From: an uncultured Dehalococcoidia bacterium
GTDB taxonomy: Bacteria; Chloroflexota; Dehalococcoidia; Tepidiformales; Tepidiformaceae
NCBI GenBank assembly: GCA_938015525.1
Contig: CALLPC010000019.1
Location: forward strand, 1 to 58,318
Length of the DNA stretch: 58,318 nt
Direction of reading: 5' to 3'
Shown here: positions 16,259 through 24,403 of the stretch, piece by piece
How positions within the stretch are numbered: position 1 is the first letter of the stretch
Layout: each line of letters begins with the position of its first letter
The notes under the pieces: generated by a model
The model's database searches: none
What the model was told of the DNA's origin: nothing
What the model saw: only the letters and a program-made list of their open reading frames with translations
Program-made: the position numbers and the translations under genes

Positions 16259-16264
16259 TAGTAT
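16259..16264 (+). promoter_or_regulatory. -10 element, leaderless-type, for the GH29 gene
   Basis: TAGTAT ends 9 bases before the ATG at 16274, with no ribosome binding site between. Confidence 0.35.
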
Positions 16265-16273
16265 CGCCGGGCG

Positions 16274-17512
16274 ATGGGGAGCTGGTTCGCGACGGCTCGC
16301 TTCGGCATGTTCATCCACTGGGGGCACGCCTCGCAGCAGGGCGTCGAACTCTCCTGGCCGATGGTCGGCGGCAACGCCGCCCTTCCCGCCGCCGCGATGC
16401 CGGTGGCCGCGTACCAGGCCTCCGCAGCGACCTTCGACCCGCGGAACCGGGACTTCCCGGCGCTCGCCCGCCTGGCGAAGCGGTGCGGCATGCAGTACGC
16501 CGTCTTCACGGCGAAGCACCACGACGGTTATGCGATGTTCGCGACCCGGACTTCGACGTTCGGGGTGATGCACTCGCCCGTGCGGGCCGACCTCGTGCGC
16601 GAATTCGTCGATGCCTTCCGGGCGGAGGGGCTCCGCATCGGGCTCTACTTCTCGCTGAGTGACTGGCACCACCCGGGCTACCCGGCGATGACCGACGCCG
16701 ACCGGCCGTACCGGTTCGGGCGCGGCCCGCAGCCGACGCCGGAGGGCTGGGAGCGGTTCCTCGCCGACCTCTTCGAGCAGGTGCGGGAGCTGCTGACGAA
16801 CTACGGACCGGTCGACCTCCTCTGGTTCGATGGCGGGTGGGAGCGGACGGCGGAGCAGTGGCGGGCGAAGGAGCTGGAGGCGCTCGCCCGGGAGCTGCAG
16901 CCGGGCATCCTCATCAACGACCGGCTGCCGGGGGCGGGCGATTTCGAGACGCCGGAGCAGTTCGTGCCGCCGCAGCCGCCGGCCCGCCCGTGGGAGACCT
17001 GCCTGACCCTGAACGAGAGCTGGGGGCACGTGCCGGCGGATACGCGCTGGAAATCCCCGCGGCAGGTGGTGCACACCCTCTGTGAGGTGGCGGGACGGGG
17101 CGGCAACCTCCTCCTGAACGTCAGCCCGCGGGGCGATGGCACCCTCCCGCCCGAGCAGGTGGCCATCCTCGAGGAGGTCGCGGGGTGGATGGCCCGCCAC
17201 GGCGAGGCCGTCATCGGCACGGAACCGGGCCTCGAGCCGTGGCAGTTCTACGGGCCTTCGACAACGCGCGGGCGGGTGACCTACCTCTTCCTCCTGATGC
17301 GGCCCTACGAGTCGGTGACGCTGCGCGGGGTGCCCATCGACCGCGTCGCCCGGGCCTGGTGCGTGGGGACGGGCGAGGAGCTGCTCACGAGCAGCCGCTG
17401 CGCCGTCGTCGACCGGCTGTTCGGGCGGGACCCGCTCGGCGAGCTGACCATCACGGTGCCGGAGCGGGCGGTCGATTCACTGGCGACGGTGCTCGCCGTG
17501 GAGTGGCGGTGA
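16274..17512 (+). CDS. GH29 alpha-L-fucosidase-like glycoside hydrolase
   Basis: Retaining exo-fucosidase family protein, 412 residues. Family blocks: RFGMFIHWGH, AKHHDGYAMF, GLYFSLSDWHHP and nucleophile Asp186 in LLWFDGGWE; later GRGGNLLLNVSPRGDG. There is no signal peptide, so it should act in the cytoplasm on imported oligosaccharides. The acid/base residue is poorly conserved in this family and was not assigned. Its end overlaps the convergent MFS gene by 36 bases. Activity on substrates other than fucosides is possible. Confidence 0.87.
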   Translation: MGSWFATARFGMFIHWGHASQQGVELSWPMVGGNAALPAAAMPVAAYQASAATFDPRNRDFPALARLAKRCGMQYAVFTAKHHDGYAMFATRTSTFGVMHSPVRADLVREFVDAFRAEGLRIGLYFSLSDWHHPGYPAMTDADRPYRFGRGPQPTPEGWERFLADLFEQVRELLTNYGPVDLLWFDGGWERTAEQWRAKELEALARELQPGILINDRLPGAGDFETPEQFVPPQPPARPWETCLTLNESWGHVPADTRWKSPRQVVHTLCEVAGRGGNLLLNVSPRGDGTLPPEQVAILEEVAGWMARHGEAVIGTEPGLEPWQFYGPSTTRGRVTYLFLLMRPYESVTLRGVPIDRVARAWCVGTGEELLTSSRCAVVDRLFGRDPLGELTITVPERAVDSLATVLAVEWR

Positions 17513-18778
17513 GGGGCGCCGGGCCAGGAGGAAGAAGACGGAGCCGGAGAGCGCGATGAGGGCGAGGACGTCGAACCCGAGGCGGTAGTTCCCGGTGCGG
17601 TCGTAGAGCGCGCCCGCGATGAGCGGGCCGAAGACCGTGCCGGTGATGATGACCATCGCGGAGACGCCCATGATCTTGCCGAAGGCGGCCCGGCCGAAGT
17701 AATCGGCCCGGATGGCGGACATCTGCGGCCCGCGCCAGCCCCAGGCGAGCCCGTGGATGGCGACGAAGGCGGCCACCATCCACGTATTGACGGCGTGGGA
17801 GAGCATCAGCAGGCCGATGCCGTGCATCGCCATGCAGGCGACGAGGAAGGCGCGCTTGTTCGTCCGGTCGCCGATGAAGCCGCCGGTGAGGTTCCCGACC
17901 ATGAAGGTGAACGTGAGCGCGAGGACGACGGCCGAGGCCTGGCCGAGCGTGTACCCCAGCGCCTCGCGGAGGTGGGAGACGAGGTGGACGGCCATGGAGC
18001 TGACGACGAAGAGGGCCGAGGCGTGCCCAAAGGCGATCAGCCAGAAGGCCGGCGTGCGGAGCGCTTCGCCGAGGGTGAAGTCGCGGGAGGCCGGCACGGC
18101 GGGCGGGTCGGCCGGGGTGCGGGCCGGCCGGGCCGGCGATGCACCGTCCGGCTCGAGGCCGAGCTCGCGCGGGTGGTGGCGGTAGAGCGAGGCGAGGGGC
18201 AGCCCGGCCGCGACCATGAGCACGCCGGAGAGGAGCGCGGTCGTGCGCCAGCCGAGCGATTCGAGCGCGAGCACCGTGAGCGGCACGCACATCCCGCCGA
18301 CGGCGAACCCCGCGGAGGTGAGCGCGATGGCCGTCGCCCGGCGGCGTTCGAACCAGTGGACGGCGGCGAAGGTGGCCGTGAAGTAGCCGGACATGCTGGC
18401 GCCGACGGACATGACGAAGAAGGCGCCGTAGAACTGGAGCGGGTCCTGCACGCGGCTGAAGAGGATGAACCCGAGGCCGAGGATGAGGACCCCGACGGAG
18501 GCGACCCTGCGGGGGCCGAAGCGGTCGAGGAGGGCGCCGTGGACGGGGCCGAGGAGGCCGCTCTCGGCCTCGCGGAGGCTGGAGGCCGCCGAGAGGAGGG
18601 TCTTGCTCCAGCCGAACTCCTCGCGGAGGAGGACGACATAGGCGCCGTAGGCCTGGCCGAGCAGGGCGGCCTGGAGCGCCTGGAGGGCGCCCCCGGCGGC
18701 CACGACCCACCAGCCGTAGAAGATGCGGGCCGGGAGAACCCGGCGGCCCGCGAAAGCGCCGGGCGCGGCGTCGGCCAC
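17477..18778 (-). CDS. MFS transporter, monocarboxylate/oxalate-formate type
   Basis: A 433-residue carrier with 12 predicted helices. The N-terminal signature RIFYGWWVVAAGG and the segment REEFGWSKT are typical of the MCT/OFA branch, whose members move monocarboxylates or dicarboxylates. Loop motifs DRFGPRRV and GFIGDRTNKR are present. The GTG at 18778 has GGGAGGAG 4 bases upstream; a longer frame to 18856 has no such site. Whether it serves the neighbouring fucosidase is not shown, since the two are convergent. Confidence 0.82.
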   Translation of the reverse strand: MADAAPGAFAGRRVLPARIFYGWWVVAAGGALQALQAALLGQAYGAYVVLLREEFGWSKTLLSAASSLREAESGLLGPVHGALLDRFGPRRVASVGVLILGLGFILFSRVQDPLQFYGAFFVMSVGASMSGYFTATFAAVHWFERRRATAIALTSAGFAVGGMCVPLTVLALESLGWRTTALLSGVLMVAAGLPLASLYRHHPRELGLEPDGASPARPARTPADPPAVPASRDFTLGEALRTPAFWLIAFGHASALFVVSSMAVHLVSHLREALGYTLGQASAVVLALTFTFMVGNLTGGFIGDRTNKRAFLVACMAMHGIGLLMLSHAVNTWMVAAFVAIHGLAWGWRGPQMSAIRADYFGRAAFGKIMGVSAMVIITGTVFGPLIAGALYDRTGNYRLGFDVLALIALSGSVFFLLARRPSPPLHGEHRRQ

Positions 18779-18828
18779 GCGGCTCCTCCCGTCCCGGGGG
18801 TACCCGGGGAGTCTACCGGTGCGGGCCG

Positions 18829-20613
18829 TTAGCCGCCCGGGCGGCGGACCTGCCAAACCCCGATGCCGACGAACCCGGCGGCCATGGCGAGGAGGAGGAG
18901 GCCGGCCACCCAGTAGCCCCAGGTGGCGGGCTGGCCGCCGCCGGCGTCGCCCTCCGGCGGCGGGGCCGGCGTTGGACCCTCATCGCTGCTGTTCGCGAAC
19001 AGCGGTGCGAAAGCGCCGGGACCGGGCACCGGGGGCGGGACGAGACGGGCCGCCCGGGTCGGTGTCGCCTCTGTGCGCGGGGCCGCCGTGGGGCCGGCCT
19101 GCTGGCCCGGCGGCGGCGGGCCGTCGCCGCAGGCGGCCCCCGCGGCCGGGACGGCGAGGTTCAGCAGGTAGGCGTTGACGACCTCATCGACGCAGGCGCT
19201 GCCCTGGGCATAGATGGTGTGGCCTTCGCCGCGGTAGGTGAGGAGGACGCCGCTGGCGAGCTGCTCGCTCAGGGCTTTGCCCCATTCGTACGGGGTCGCC
19301 GGGTCGTTCGTGGTGGCGATGACGAGGATGGGCGGGGCGCCGGCGGCGCGCGGGGCGGTGAGCGGGTCGGGCGGGGCGGCCCAGTAGGCGCAGACGAGGC
19401 CGCTCGTCGCGGCCGAGCGGCCGAATGTCGGGGCGACCTTCGCGAACCGGTCAGCCATCGCCCGGTAGGCGAGCGGGTCTTTCGGGCAGGCGGAATCGAT
19501 GGAGTTGACGGCGTAGTTCGCTTCGATGAGGTTCGGGTAGCTGCCGTCCGGGTTTCGCTGGAGGTAGAAGTCGGTGAGCTGGACGAGGCCCGTGCCGTCG
19601 CCTTCGAGGGCGCGGACGAGCGCCTGGGTGAGCTGGTTCCAGGTAAACTTGCTGTAGAGAGCGGCGATGATGCCGAGCTGGACTTCGCCGGGGCCGGCGG
19701 GCCGGTCGGCGCCGGGCGCAGGGATCGGCTGCTGCTCGGCGGCAGCGATGACGCGGTCGATGGCGGCGCGCGGGTCGCCCTGCCGGGCGAGGGCGCACCG
19801 CGTCGCGGCGCAGTCGTCGAGGTAGGCCCGGAGCGCCCGCTCGAAGCCGACCATCTGGGTGACGGCAAGCGTCTCGTAATCGAGCGACTGGTCGGTGCCG
19901 CCGTCGAGGACGAAGGCGCGGACACGCCCGGGGAACATGTCGGCGTAGACGGCCCCGAGGGTGGTGCCGTAGGAGTAGCCGACGTAGGTGAGCTGCTCCT
20001 CCCCGAGGGCTGCGCGGAGCGCGTCCATATCGCGGGCGACGTTCTTCGTGCCGACGTAGGGGAGGAGGCGGCCGGCGGCTGCCGCGCAATCATCGGCGAA
20101 GGCCCGCGCGACCCGCTCGGCCTCGCGCCATTCGGCGTCAGTGTCCGGGTCGGGGTCGACGGCGACCAGCTCCTGGAGGCGGTCGTGACAGAGGATGGGG
20201 GTGGATTCGCCGACGCCGCGCGGGTCGAAGGCGACGAGGTCGAAGCGGTCGCGGATACCCGGCGCGAGGAGGCTCTGCCAGGCCTTCATGAAGTCGACGG
20301 CGGAGCCGCCGGGGCCGCCGGGGTTCGCCACCAGGACGCCGATGCGCTCGGCGGGCTTCCTGGCGGGGTACCGGATGACGCTCAGTTCGATGGTGCCGCG
20401 CGCCGGGTCGGACCAGTCGAGCGGGACCGCAAAGGTGGCGCACTCGGCCCGGCCGCCGCAGCGGGCCCACTGGAGGGAGGCGGCGGTGGAAGGCCCCGGG
20501 GTGGCGGCGCCGGCCGGGCCGGTACCGCCGGGGGGAGCAGCCGGCTCGCCGTCGGAGCAGGCAGCCGCAAAGACGGCGAGGGCGGTGAGGATGACGAGGA
20601 GGCGCGTGCGCAT
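18829..20613 (-). CDS. TAP-type alpha/beta hydrolase lipoprotein (tripeptidyl aminopeptidase family)
   Basis: Extracytoplasmic hydrolase of the S33/TAP family, 594 residues. The lipobox ends at Cys19 (FAAAC). The core has the oxyanion motif NPGGPGGS (98-105), nucleophile Ser214 (GYSYGTT), the TAP C-terminal domain with catalytic Asp in ATTNDPATPYEWG and His in YRGEGHTIY. A Pro/Ala-rich stretch then leads to a C-terminal membrane helix (WGYWVAGLLLLAMAAG) and basic tail, so it may be anchored at both ends. Likely activity is aminopeptidase or esterase. TACCTT lies 8 bases before the ATG, another leaderless-type start. Confidence 0.88.
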   Translation of the reverse strand: MRTRLLVILTALAVFAAACSDGEPAAPPGGTGPAGAATPGPSTAASLQWARCGGRAECATFAVPLDWSDPARGTIELSVIRYPARKPAERIGVLVANPGGPGGSAVDFMKAWQSLLAPGIRDRFDLVAFDPRGVGESTPILCHDRLQELVAVDPDPDTDAEWREAERVARAFADDCAAAAGRLLPYVGTKNVARDMDALRAALGEEQLTYVGYSYGTTLGAVYADMFPGRVRAFVLDGGTDQSLDYETLAVTQMVGFERALRAYLDDCAATRCALARQGDPRAAIDRVIAAAEQQPIPAPGADRPAGPGEVQLGIIAALYSKFTWNQLTQALVRALEGDGTGLVQLTDFYLQRNPDGSYPNLIEANYAVNSIDSACPKDPLAYRAMADRFAKVAPTFGRSAATSGLVCAYWAAPPDPLTAPRAAGAPPILVIATTNDPATPYEWGKALSEQLASGVLLTYRGEGHTIYAQGSACVDEVVNAYLLNLAVPAAGAACGDGPPPPGQQAGPTAAPRTEATPTRAARLVPPPVPGPGAFAPLFANSSDEGPTPAPPPEGDAGGGQPATWGYWVAGLLLLAMAAGFVGIGVWQVRRPGG

Positions 20614-20621
20614 ACGGGGAG

Positions 20622-20627
20622 AAGGTA
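20622..20627 (-). promoter_or_regulatory. -10 element, leaderless-type, for the TAP hydrolase gene
   Basis: On the minus strand TACCTT ends 8 bases before the ATG at 20613. Confidence 0.35.
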
Positions 20628-20710
20628 GCAGCAGAAAGGGAAAGGAAAGAGCGAGGCACGCTGTGCTCCGCCCGGCGCCTGCCGATACCCATGACACAGG
20701 AGGATGCAGG

Positions 20711-21613
20711 ATGACGGCGCACGGTCGGCAGGAGGGCAGGCGGGCGCTCGTCCTCGGGGGCGGCGGCACGCTCGGCGTGGTCCAGGCCGCCTACATCCAG
20801 GCCGCCTTCGAGCTCGGTTTCCGGCCCGACCTCGTCATCGGGACGAGCGTGGGCTCGCTCAACGGCGCCTGGGTGGCCGTCTACCCGGACGACCCGGAGG
20901 GGCTGCTCGCCGTCTGGCGGCGGCTGGGGCGGATCCGGGTCCTCCACTGGAACCCGCTCCGCCTCGCGGCCCGGGTGACCCGCAACCCGCGCGCGCTCCG
21001 GGACAACGACATCGTCCGCGGGCTGATCGATGCCCATGTGCGCGACCTCCGCTTCGAGGATGCGCGGCTCGAGCTGGCGGTGGTGGCGACGAACCTCTCG
21101 CGCGGGCGGAAGGAGCTCTTCCGGGAGGGGCCGCTCGCACCGGCGATCGCGGCATCGACGGCGATCCCCGGGGTGTTCGAGCCGGTCGAAATCGGCGGCG
21201 ACCTGTACGTCGATGGCTGCATCACGGCCTCGGTCGACATCGCGAGCGCGCTGGCGCTCGGGGCGACGGAGGTGCTCGCGATCGACCTGACGCCGCCGCC
21301 GGGTGTGGCCGACCCGCCGCGGACGGCGCTCGGCGTGCTGGCCCGGTCGTTCCGCATCCTGACCCACGCGACGACGGAGGCGATGGAGGCGATCGGGCAG
21401 ACGGCAGCGGCGGTGCGGGTCGTCCGGCCGGACCTCGGCGGGCTTTCGCCGTGGCGGCTGGACGTGGCGGACTGGCTCATCCAGGAGCACCTCGCCCAGG
21501 CGCGGTGCCGGCTGACGCAGGTGCTCGACCCCTGGGGGCGGGTCGTCCCGGCGGGGCAATCGTCGCCCCGCGGCGTGCGGCCGGCCCATGGCGACGGGCG
21601 GCAGGCCGCCTGA
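20711..21613 (+). CDS. Patatin-like phospholipase/RssA family protein
   Basis: Serine hydrolase with a Ser-Asp dyad, 300 residues. The glycine-rich loop GGGGTLG (16-22), nucleophile Ser46 in GTSVGS and catalytic Asp168 in YVDGC are in place. Lipid acyl hydrolysis at the cytoplasmic face is the family activity; the physiological substrate is unknown. AGGAGG at 20698-20703 supports the ATG at 20711. It is divergent from the TAP hydrolase and followed by the second clpS. Confidence 0.87.
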   Translation: MTAHGRQEGRRALVLGGGGTLGVVQAAYIQAAFELGFRPDLVIGTSVGSLNGAWVAVYPDDPEGLLAVWRRLGRIRVLHWNPLRLAARVTRNPRALRDNDIVRGLIDAHVRDLRFEDARLELAVVATNLSRGRKELFREGPLAPAIAASTAIPGVFEPVEIGGDLYVDGCITASVDIASALALGATEVLAIDLTPPPGVADPPRTALGVLARSFRILTHATTEAMEAIGQTAAAVRVVRPDLGGLSPWRLDVADWLIQEHLAQARCRLTQVLDPWGRVVPAGQSSPRGVRPAHGDGRQAA

Positions 21614-21640
21614 CCCGGGCAGCGGGCCTGGCGCGGGCGG

Positions 21641-21646
21641 TATACT
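21641..21646 (+). promoter_or_regulatory. -10 element for clpS2
   Basis: TATACT lies 37 bases before the ATG at 21684, giving a leader of about 30 bases that includes a GGGAG ribosome binding site. Confidence 0.4.
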
Positions 21647-21683
21647 CGGGGTCGCCGCCACCTTCCCGCGGGGAGCGCAGGCC

Positions 21684-21977
21684 ATGCCAGCACCGACGAC
21701 CGACCTCGACCCGGTCGTGCTCGAGAAGCTCCTCCCGCCGTACCGGGTCATCCTCCACAACGACGATGTCAATACGATGGACCACGTCGTGCGGGCGCTC
21801 CTCCGCTCGGTGCCGTCGCTGACGCGGGAGGAGGCGACGGCGATCATGCTGGAGGCGCACCACCACGGGCGCGCCATCGTCATCGAATGCCCGAAAGAAG
21901 CGGCCGAGCACTACCGGGCGCGGCTGGAATCGTTCGGGCTGACAGCCACGATCGAGCCGGCCGCCCGGGACGGCTGA
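21684..21977 (+). CDS. clpS: ATP-dependent Clp protease adaptor ClpS, canonical copy
   Basis: Adaptor for Clp protease and N-degron recognition, 97 residues. It has the standard ILHNDDVNTMDHVV core, the EAHHHGRAIVIEC strand and the KEAAEHYRARLESFGL helix that contacts the Clp ATPase. This is the more typical of two clpS genes in the window. The ATG at 21684 is preceded by GGGAG; the longer frame that begins within the patatin gene is not needed. Confidence 0.88.
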   Translation: MPAPTTDLDPVVLEKLLPPYRVILHNDDVNTMDHVVRALLRSVPSLTREEATAIMLEAHHHGRAIVIECPKEAAEHYRARLESFGLTATIEPAARDG

Positions 21978-22016
21978 CTTTTCCCTTTCGCGCGCGGGGG
22001 TAGGCTTGGGGTACCG

Positions 22017-22592
22017 GTGACCGACGCGACCTGTCATTACTGCGAACGTCCGGCGACGGCGGATTGCCCGACCTGCGGGCGGCTGTACTGCGAGGAGCAC
22101 GGCGCTGAGGTCTGCCTGCGCTGCATGGCGCCGGAGGCCGCGGTGCCATCGGCGCGGGTGTATCGCGGCTCCCTGCTGCTCCTGGCGCTGGCGACGCTGG
22201 TGACGGCCTTCCTGCTCATCCGGCCGCCGGCGAGTGAGCACCGCGGGCCCCTCGTCCGGGAGCTGCCGAGCCCGACCCCGGCCGTGACGGCGACGGCGAC
22301 GCCGACCCCGCGCGGCGGTGCCCCGGGCCCAACCCGGCCCACGGGCGCCGGGACGCCGACACAGCCGGCCGCCACCCCGGCGACAGCGACGCCCCCCGGC
22401 ACGCCGGCCGGCGGCTCGCCGACGCCGGCGGCGTCTCCGACCCCGGCCGGGCGGACCTACACCGTGAAGGCCGGCGACACGCTCTTCCAGATCGCGCTCG
22501 AGAACGGGACGACCGTCGAGGCGATCCTGGCCGTGAATCCCGGGCTGAACCCGGATACGCTGGCCATCGGCATGGAGATCCGGCTGCCGTGA
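22017..22592 (+). CDS. Zinc-finger, single-helix, LysM membrane protein
   Basis: A 191-residue protein with three parts. The N-terminus (1-40) is a B-box-like zinc finger with ligands Cys6, Cys9, Cys17, Cys20, Cys25, His28, Cys33 and Cys36. A membrane helix follows (51-68), then a Pro/Thr linker and a C-terminal LysM domain (about 145-190, TYTVKAGDTLFQIALENG). The finger should face the cytoplasm and the LysM domain the peptidoglycan. Function is not known. The GTG start lies 10 bases after TAGGCT. It is coupled to the next gene by GTGA overlap. Confidence 0.8.
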   Translation: MTDATCHYCERPATADCPTCGRLYCEEHGAEVCLRCMAPEAAVPSARVYRGSLLLLALATLVTAFLLIRPPASEHRGPLVRELPSPTPAVTATATPTPRGGAPGPTRPTGAGTPTQPAATPATATPPGTPAGGSPTPAASPTPAGRTYTVKAGDTLFQIALENGTTVEAILAVNPGLNPDTLAIGMEIRLP

Positions 22593-23095
22593 GCTACGTC
22601 GATGACCCGGAGCTGCAGCGGGAGCTGAAGGCGCGGGCCGTCCGCTCCGCGATCCTGCGGTCCGCCATCCTCTGGGTGCCGGTTGCGCTCGTGACGGGGG
22701 GCGCCTTCGTTTTCTTCCTGGTCGACCGGACGGTGATGGGCGGCGAGCGCGGTTCGACCTGGTTCCTCGTGGTGGTGCTCGGGCTGCTGACGCTGCTGTT
22801 TGGATACCAGGCAGTGCAATCGACGCTCGACCTGTTCACGAAGCCGCGGGTCCGGCAGGGGCGGGTGACCCGGATGTGGTCGCGGCGGGATTCGCTGGTG
22901 CTGAAGACGTACTACGTGCGGGTGGACCGGCAGATTTTCCGGGCGGATGCGCACGCGGTGGTGGGCATCCGGGAGGGGGACTGGGTGGAAGTGACGTACT
23001 ACCCGCACTCGGCGGTGCTCGTCTGGGCGGAGGTGGTGCCGGCGCCGCCCGCCGGGGAGGGGGAGGGCGGCCGGGGGCCGGCGGTGGGGCGGTAG
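22589..23095 (+). CDS. Two-helix membrane protein of unknown function
   Basis: A 168-residue protein with membrane helices at about 25-44 and 58-78. A soluble C-terminal region (about 85-155) with WVEVTYYPHSAVLVW looks like a small beta-barrel facing the cytoplasm, in the style of DUF3592 proteins. It starts with GTG overlapping the stop of the zinc-finger/LysM gene, so the two probably work together at the cell envelope. No enzyme motif is seen. Confidence 0.65.
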   Translation: MSYVDDPELQRELKARAVRSAILRSAILWVPVALVTGGAFVFFLVDRTVMGGERGSTWFLVVVLGLLTLLFGYQAVQSTLDLFTKPRVRQGRVTRMWSRRDSLVLKTYYVRVDRQIFRADAHAVVGIREGDWVEVTYYPHSAVLVWAEVVPAPPAGEGEGGRGPAVGR

Positions 23096-23166
23096 CGAGG
23101 CGCAGCAGGGAGAAGTGTGAAGATTCCGTCGACCCGCCGCCGCCACGACGGGGGATGACGCGGCGC

Positions 23167-23190
23167 AATCCCACGGTGCGTGGGATTTTA
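23167..23190 (+). terminator. Hairpin with T-run before the first protease gene
   Basis: AATCCCACG and CGTGGGATT form a perfect 9-bp stem with a GTG loop, followed by T residues (23186-23189). It lies 72 bases after the preceding stop and 17 bases before the GTG chosen for the protease. It may end the upstream message or act in the protease leader. Confidence 0.5.
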
Positions 23191-23206
23191 CTCCGGAGTT
23201 GTCGCC

Positions 23207-24319
23207 GTGCGTCGCGCCCCCGTTCTGCTCGTCATCCTCGCCGCGGTCGCAGGGGTCGCGGCTGTCACCATCGCCGGCCCGTCCCGTTCCGGGGCGTCGG
23301 AAAACCCGGGCTACGAGCTCCTCGAGCACACCTCGCCGCCGATCAGCCCTGCTGAGGCCGAGGCGCTGGCCGACCAGTTCTTCGCCGAGCTGGCCACCGG
23401 GAGCGCCGCCCGCGGCGTCTTCCCGCCAGACGAGCGGTATCCGGTGGTGGACGCGAACTTGCCGCTCATCCGGACGATTTCGCTGGTCATCTTGTATGTG
23501 GGGAACGAGGCTATCGGCCACTGCACCGGCTTTATGGTGAATCCAACCGTCATGATGACGGCGGCGCACTGCCTCTACACGGGCGGCCGGTTCTTCGACC
23601 GCCTGCTCGTCATCCCCGCGTACAACGGGGAGAGCTACGGGCCGTTCGGGGTCGCCGCCAGCTCGAAAATGGTGGTGCCGCGCGGCTGGGCCGAGGGAAA
23701 GGGAGCGCGGGTGCCCAACCCTGCGATCCCGGACGAGTTCGACTGGGGGATCGCGGTGGTCGACAACCCGCCCTGGGGGCGGGCGCTGGAACCGTATCCC
23801 TACCTCGCGGATGCGCCAGACTCGTTCTTCACCAGCGGGGCCGTCGACCTCTTCACCGCCGGCTACCCGGGAGACAAACCGGTCGGGATGTGGTGGACGA
23901 CCTCGCGGGAGTTCGTCGTCACGCCGACGATGCTCTATACGAGGATGGACGTCTGGCATGGCCAGAGCGGTTCACCCATCTACGCCATCTCAGGCAACCT
24001 CGGGTTCATTTTTAGCGTCGTCTCCTCTGGCGACGACAACTGGAACTTCTCGGTGCGGTTTACGCGGCCCATGCTCGCCGCGCTGGAGACGTACTGCCGT
24101 CCCTTCGGCTGTGTGCTTTTGACCTTCACGCTCCCCGAAGGCGCCGGCCTCCCCGCGAGCCCGACGCCGACACCGACGCGCACACCGACGGCCACGCCGA
24201 CACCGACGCGGACGGTGCCGCCGACCTTCACCCCGACGCCGGCGCGGGGCGCCTCGCCGACGCCGACGCCCCCCAGGCAGCCGCTCCCCATCCGCATCCC
24301 GCAGCTGGCGCGCGATTGA
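23207..24319 (+). CDS. Secreted trypsin-like serine protease A with Pro/Thr tail
   Basis: Exported S1-family (V8/glutamyl-endopeptidase-like) protease, 370 residues. A signal peptide spans about 1-24. The triad is His121 (MTAAHCLY), Asp179 (EFDWGIAVV) and Ser254 (HGQSGSP). After the catalytic domain a Thr-Pro-rich stretch (about 310-355) ends in the terminal motif IPQLARD. The GTG at 23207 has GGAG 8 bases upstream; a GTG at 23180 lies inside a hairpin. It is followed after 84 bases by a second protease of the same plan, so they are tandem paralogues. Confidence 0.87.
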   Translation: MRRAPVLLVILAAVAGVAAVTIAGPSRSGASENPGYELLEHTSPPISPAEAEALADQFFAELATGSAARGVFPPDERYPVVDANLPLIRTISLVILYVGNEAIGHCTGFMVNPTVMMTAAHCLYTGGRFFDRLLVIPAYNGESYGPFGVAASSKMVVPRGWAEGKGARVPNPAIPDEFDWGIAVVDNPPWGRALEPYPYLADAPDSFFTSGAVDLFTAGYPGDKPVGMWWTTSREFVVTPTMLYTRMDVWHGQSGSPIYAISGNLGFIFSVVSSGDDNWNFSVRFTRPMLAALETYCRPFGCVLLTFTLPEGAGLPASPTPTPTRTPTATPTPTRTVPPTFTPTPARGASPTPTPPRQPLPIRIPQLARD

Positions 24320-24336
24320 CCGAAACCCGAGAAGGG

Positions 24337-24342
24337 TAGAAT
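24337..24342 (+). promoter_or_regulatory. -10 element for protease B
   Basis: TAGAAT lies about 60 bases before the ATG at 24404 and would give a leader of about 55 bases. Confidence 0.35.
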
Positions 24343-24403
24343 GCGGGGCTGCGCGGAAACCCGGGCCGGGTAGCCGCGACGCTCGACGCCGGAGCGCTCT
24401 GCC

